Shown here piece by piece: positions 4,970-5,937 of a stretch of 5,937 bases of DNA. Source of the stretch: Candidatus Peribacteria bacterium (GTDB taxonomy: Bacteria; Patescibacteriota; Gracilibacteria; Peribacterales; Peribacteraceae); NCBI GenBank assembly GCA_903854455.1, contig CAINWJ010000063.1, forward strand, positions 1 to 5,937, given 5' to 3'. The notes below the pieces were generated by a model. That model was not told where the DNA came from. It worked only from the letters and a program-made list of their open reading frames with translations, and did not search any database. Position 1 is the first letter of the stretch, and every line of letters begins with the position of its first letter. The position numbers were made by a program, and so were the translations under genes.

Positions 4970-5937
4970 CTATTCTTGTTTCGCAGCACCGTTCCTCTCC
5001 TCAGCATCTTCCCCTCCAGATCGACGCCTTCCAGCGTGCAGCCCTCATCGATGATGCAGCGGCTTAAGACACAGTCGGTGATCGTAGTGTTCCCGAACGT
5101 GATGCAGTCGGTGAGTACGCTCTTCATCACTTTGGTCTTCGGACCCAGATCGATGCTGCCACTGAGCGTTGAATCAGGTGACACGGCTGCTGATGGATGC
5201 ACGATGTTCGCTCCATCCACTACTTCACAGTGGAGGCTCATATAGGATTCGAACGATCCGATGTCCTTCCAGAGTTCCTTGAAGACGAAGCATTCCACTG
5301 TCTTTGATTGCCGGAGTAGTTCCTCGAAGATTCCTCCGACGTTGTCCGGATGCGTTTTGGCATATTCGATGAGGATTGGCAGGACGCTTTTCGGCAGCAC
5401 CCACCAGCCGGTGGAGACGACGGTGGATTTGGGGTGCTGAGGTTTTTCTTCGAAGGAGAGGACGGGACTGAGGGTCAGGATCGGGGTCAGGGTCGGGGCT
5501 GGCAAAGCTTGAAGCACAATCGTTCCGAATGCCTTCGCCGCATCCAGATCGCCGATGTCGTGCCCTGCCACCAGAGGATTTCCGTGGAACTGTGCGAGGA
5601 ACGTCGCCATGCTGCAGCCGACATAATTATCTCCGGCGAGCAGAAGGATGTCTTCGTCGATCTTCTCCTGCGTGATCCACTGTGCCACTGCTCCGAGAGC
5701 TCCTAGTTTCTGGTCCTCGTGCCCGGCATCTTCGATGACGATGCGGACATCGCGCTTGCCGATGGTCTTCTTCCACTGCCGGAAATCATCGGCAAACGTG
5801 GCATTGGTACTCACCGTGATGGGCATCGTTTCCGGTATCTGCTTCACGAGGGTCGTGAGCAATGGAACACCCGCTATGGGGAGCAGTGGTTTCGCTCTGC
5901 GTTCCGTGAGCGGCCAGAGGCGGGTGGCGAAGCCGCC
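4966..5937 (-). CDS. Sugar-phosphate nucleotidyltransferase with C-terminal hexapeptide beta-helix (5' end outside window)
   Basis: NDP-sugar pyrophosphorylase family: transfers a nucleotide from an NTP to a sugar 1-phosphate, releasing pyrophosphate, in the cytoplasm. 323 residues are visible. The frame is open at the right edge and begins inside the nucleotide-binding loop, GGFATRLWPLT (1-11) with KPLLP (16-20), so only about 5-10 residues are missing. Further signatures are LLLAGDN (98-104, D103 the likely metal ligand), AFGTIVL (136-142), FEEKP (162-166), STGWW (175-179) and LWKDIGSFESY (222-232). Residues from about 242 form irregular hexapeptide repeats (IVHPSAAV, STLSGSI, TKVMKSVL, TTITDCVL, CTLEGVDL), a left-handed beta-helix as in GlmU-like and mannose-1-phosphate guanylyltransferase-like enzymes. 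The substrate cannot be fixed from sequence. A low-complexity insertion at about 145-158 precedes EKP. The TGA stop is followed after 31 bp by the next operon, with a promoter in between. Confidence 0.93.
   Translation of the reverse strand, partial: GGFATRLWPLTERRAKPLLPIAGVPLLTTLVKQIPETMPITVSTNATFADDFRQWKKTIGKRDVRIVIEDAGHEDQKLGALGAVAQWITQEKIDEDILLLAGDNYVGCSMATFLAQFHGNPLVAGHDIGDLDAAKAFGTIVLQALPAPTLTPILTLSPVLSFEEKPQHPKSTVVSTGWWVLPKSVLPILIEYAKTHPDNVGGIFEELLRQSKTVECFVFKELWKDIGSFESYMSLHCEVVDGANIVHPSAAVSPDSTLSGSIDLGPKTKVMKSVLTDCITFGNTTITDCVLSRCIIDEGCTLEGVDLEGKMLRRGTVLRNKNS
5472..5495 (+). repeat. 12-bp tandem repeat inside the nucleotidyltransferase gene
   Basis: Two adjacent copies, gggtcaggatcg (5472-5483) and gggtcagggtcg (5484-5495), differ at one base. 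A 12-bp unit is four codons, so the frame is kept. On the minus strand it encodes a Thr/Leu/Pro stretch (TLTPILTL, visible residues 149-156) in the loop between AFGTIVL and FEEKP. It is probably a slippage-born loop extension. Confidence 0.8.

Noticed and set aside
4966..5862. Nucleotidyltransferase starting at the TTG at 5862
   Set aside because: The same frame continues to the window edge and encodes the essential GGFATRL...KPLLP nucleotide-binding motif, so the true start is outside the window.
1..5937. Alternative genetic code (TGA as glycine, as in Gracilibacteria)
   Set aside because: TGA ends the nucleotidyltransferase and the 109-residue gene at sensible lengths and sits just before the next promoter or start; no in-frame TGA occurs inside the recognised domains.

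Overview
The window carries five genes, all on the minus strand, so it is read from right to left. The layout is: a 5'-truncated sugar-phosphate nucleotidyltransferase (5937-4966), a 109-residue helical protein (4934-4605), a 584-residue protein of five diverged repeats (4602-2848), a lipoprotein (2722-2045), and a secD gene that runs off the left edge (2026-1). No RNA gene, insertion sequence, CRISPR array or clear rho-independent terminator is visible. No stretch longer than about 130 bases lacks a gene.

The organism is bacterial: it has a lipobox signal peptide, SecD, a sigma70-type promoter, and TGA and TAA used as stops. The wording of the SecD P1 domain, the small unrecognised helical protein, the large repeat protein with no known family and the near absence of Shine-Dalgarno sequences suggest a Patescibacteria/CPR lineage, perhaps Peribacteria-like. 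That placement is inference and needs a homology search.

The most interesting part is the sec end. The SecD here is not ordinary. Its extracytoplasmic P1 domain carries a complete parvulin (PpiC-type) peptidyl-prolyl isomerase domain between the P1 base and the P1 head, with the usual active-site residues in place. Immediately upstream, 18 bp away and surely co-transcribed, lies a lipoprotein whose mature part looks like a second, free-standing SecD P1 domain held in the membrane by a lipid anchor and lacking the six-helix translocon part. Together they suggest an export-and-folding module: the Sec accessory motor carries a foldase in cis, with a lipid-anchored P1 paralogue beside it. SecF is expected beyond the left edge.

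The middle pair (109-residue and 584-residue genes) forms a second operon with a 2-bp gap. A good promoter (TTGAAG, 17-bp spacer, extended TGCTATAAT) sits in the 31-bp gap before it, placed so that transcription should begin at or next to the ATG, giving a leaderless mRNA. The 584-residue protein has no visible signal peptide or membrane helix and is built of five tandem domains of about 85-105 residues; its function is unknown. This pair is visibly more AT-rich than secD.

The nucleotidyltransferase at the right end belongs to nucleotide-sugar synthesis for surface glycans and has no evident functional link to the other genes.
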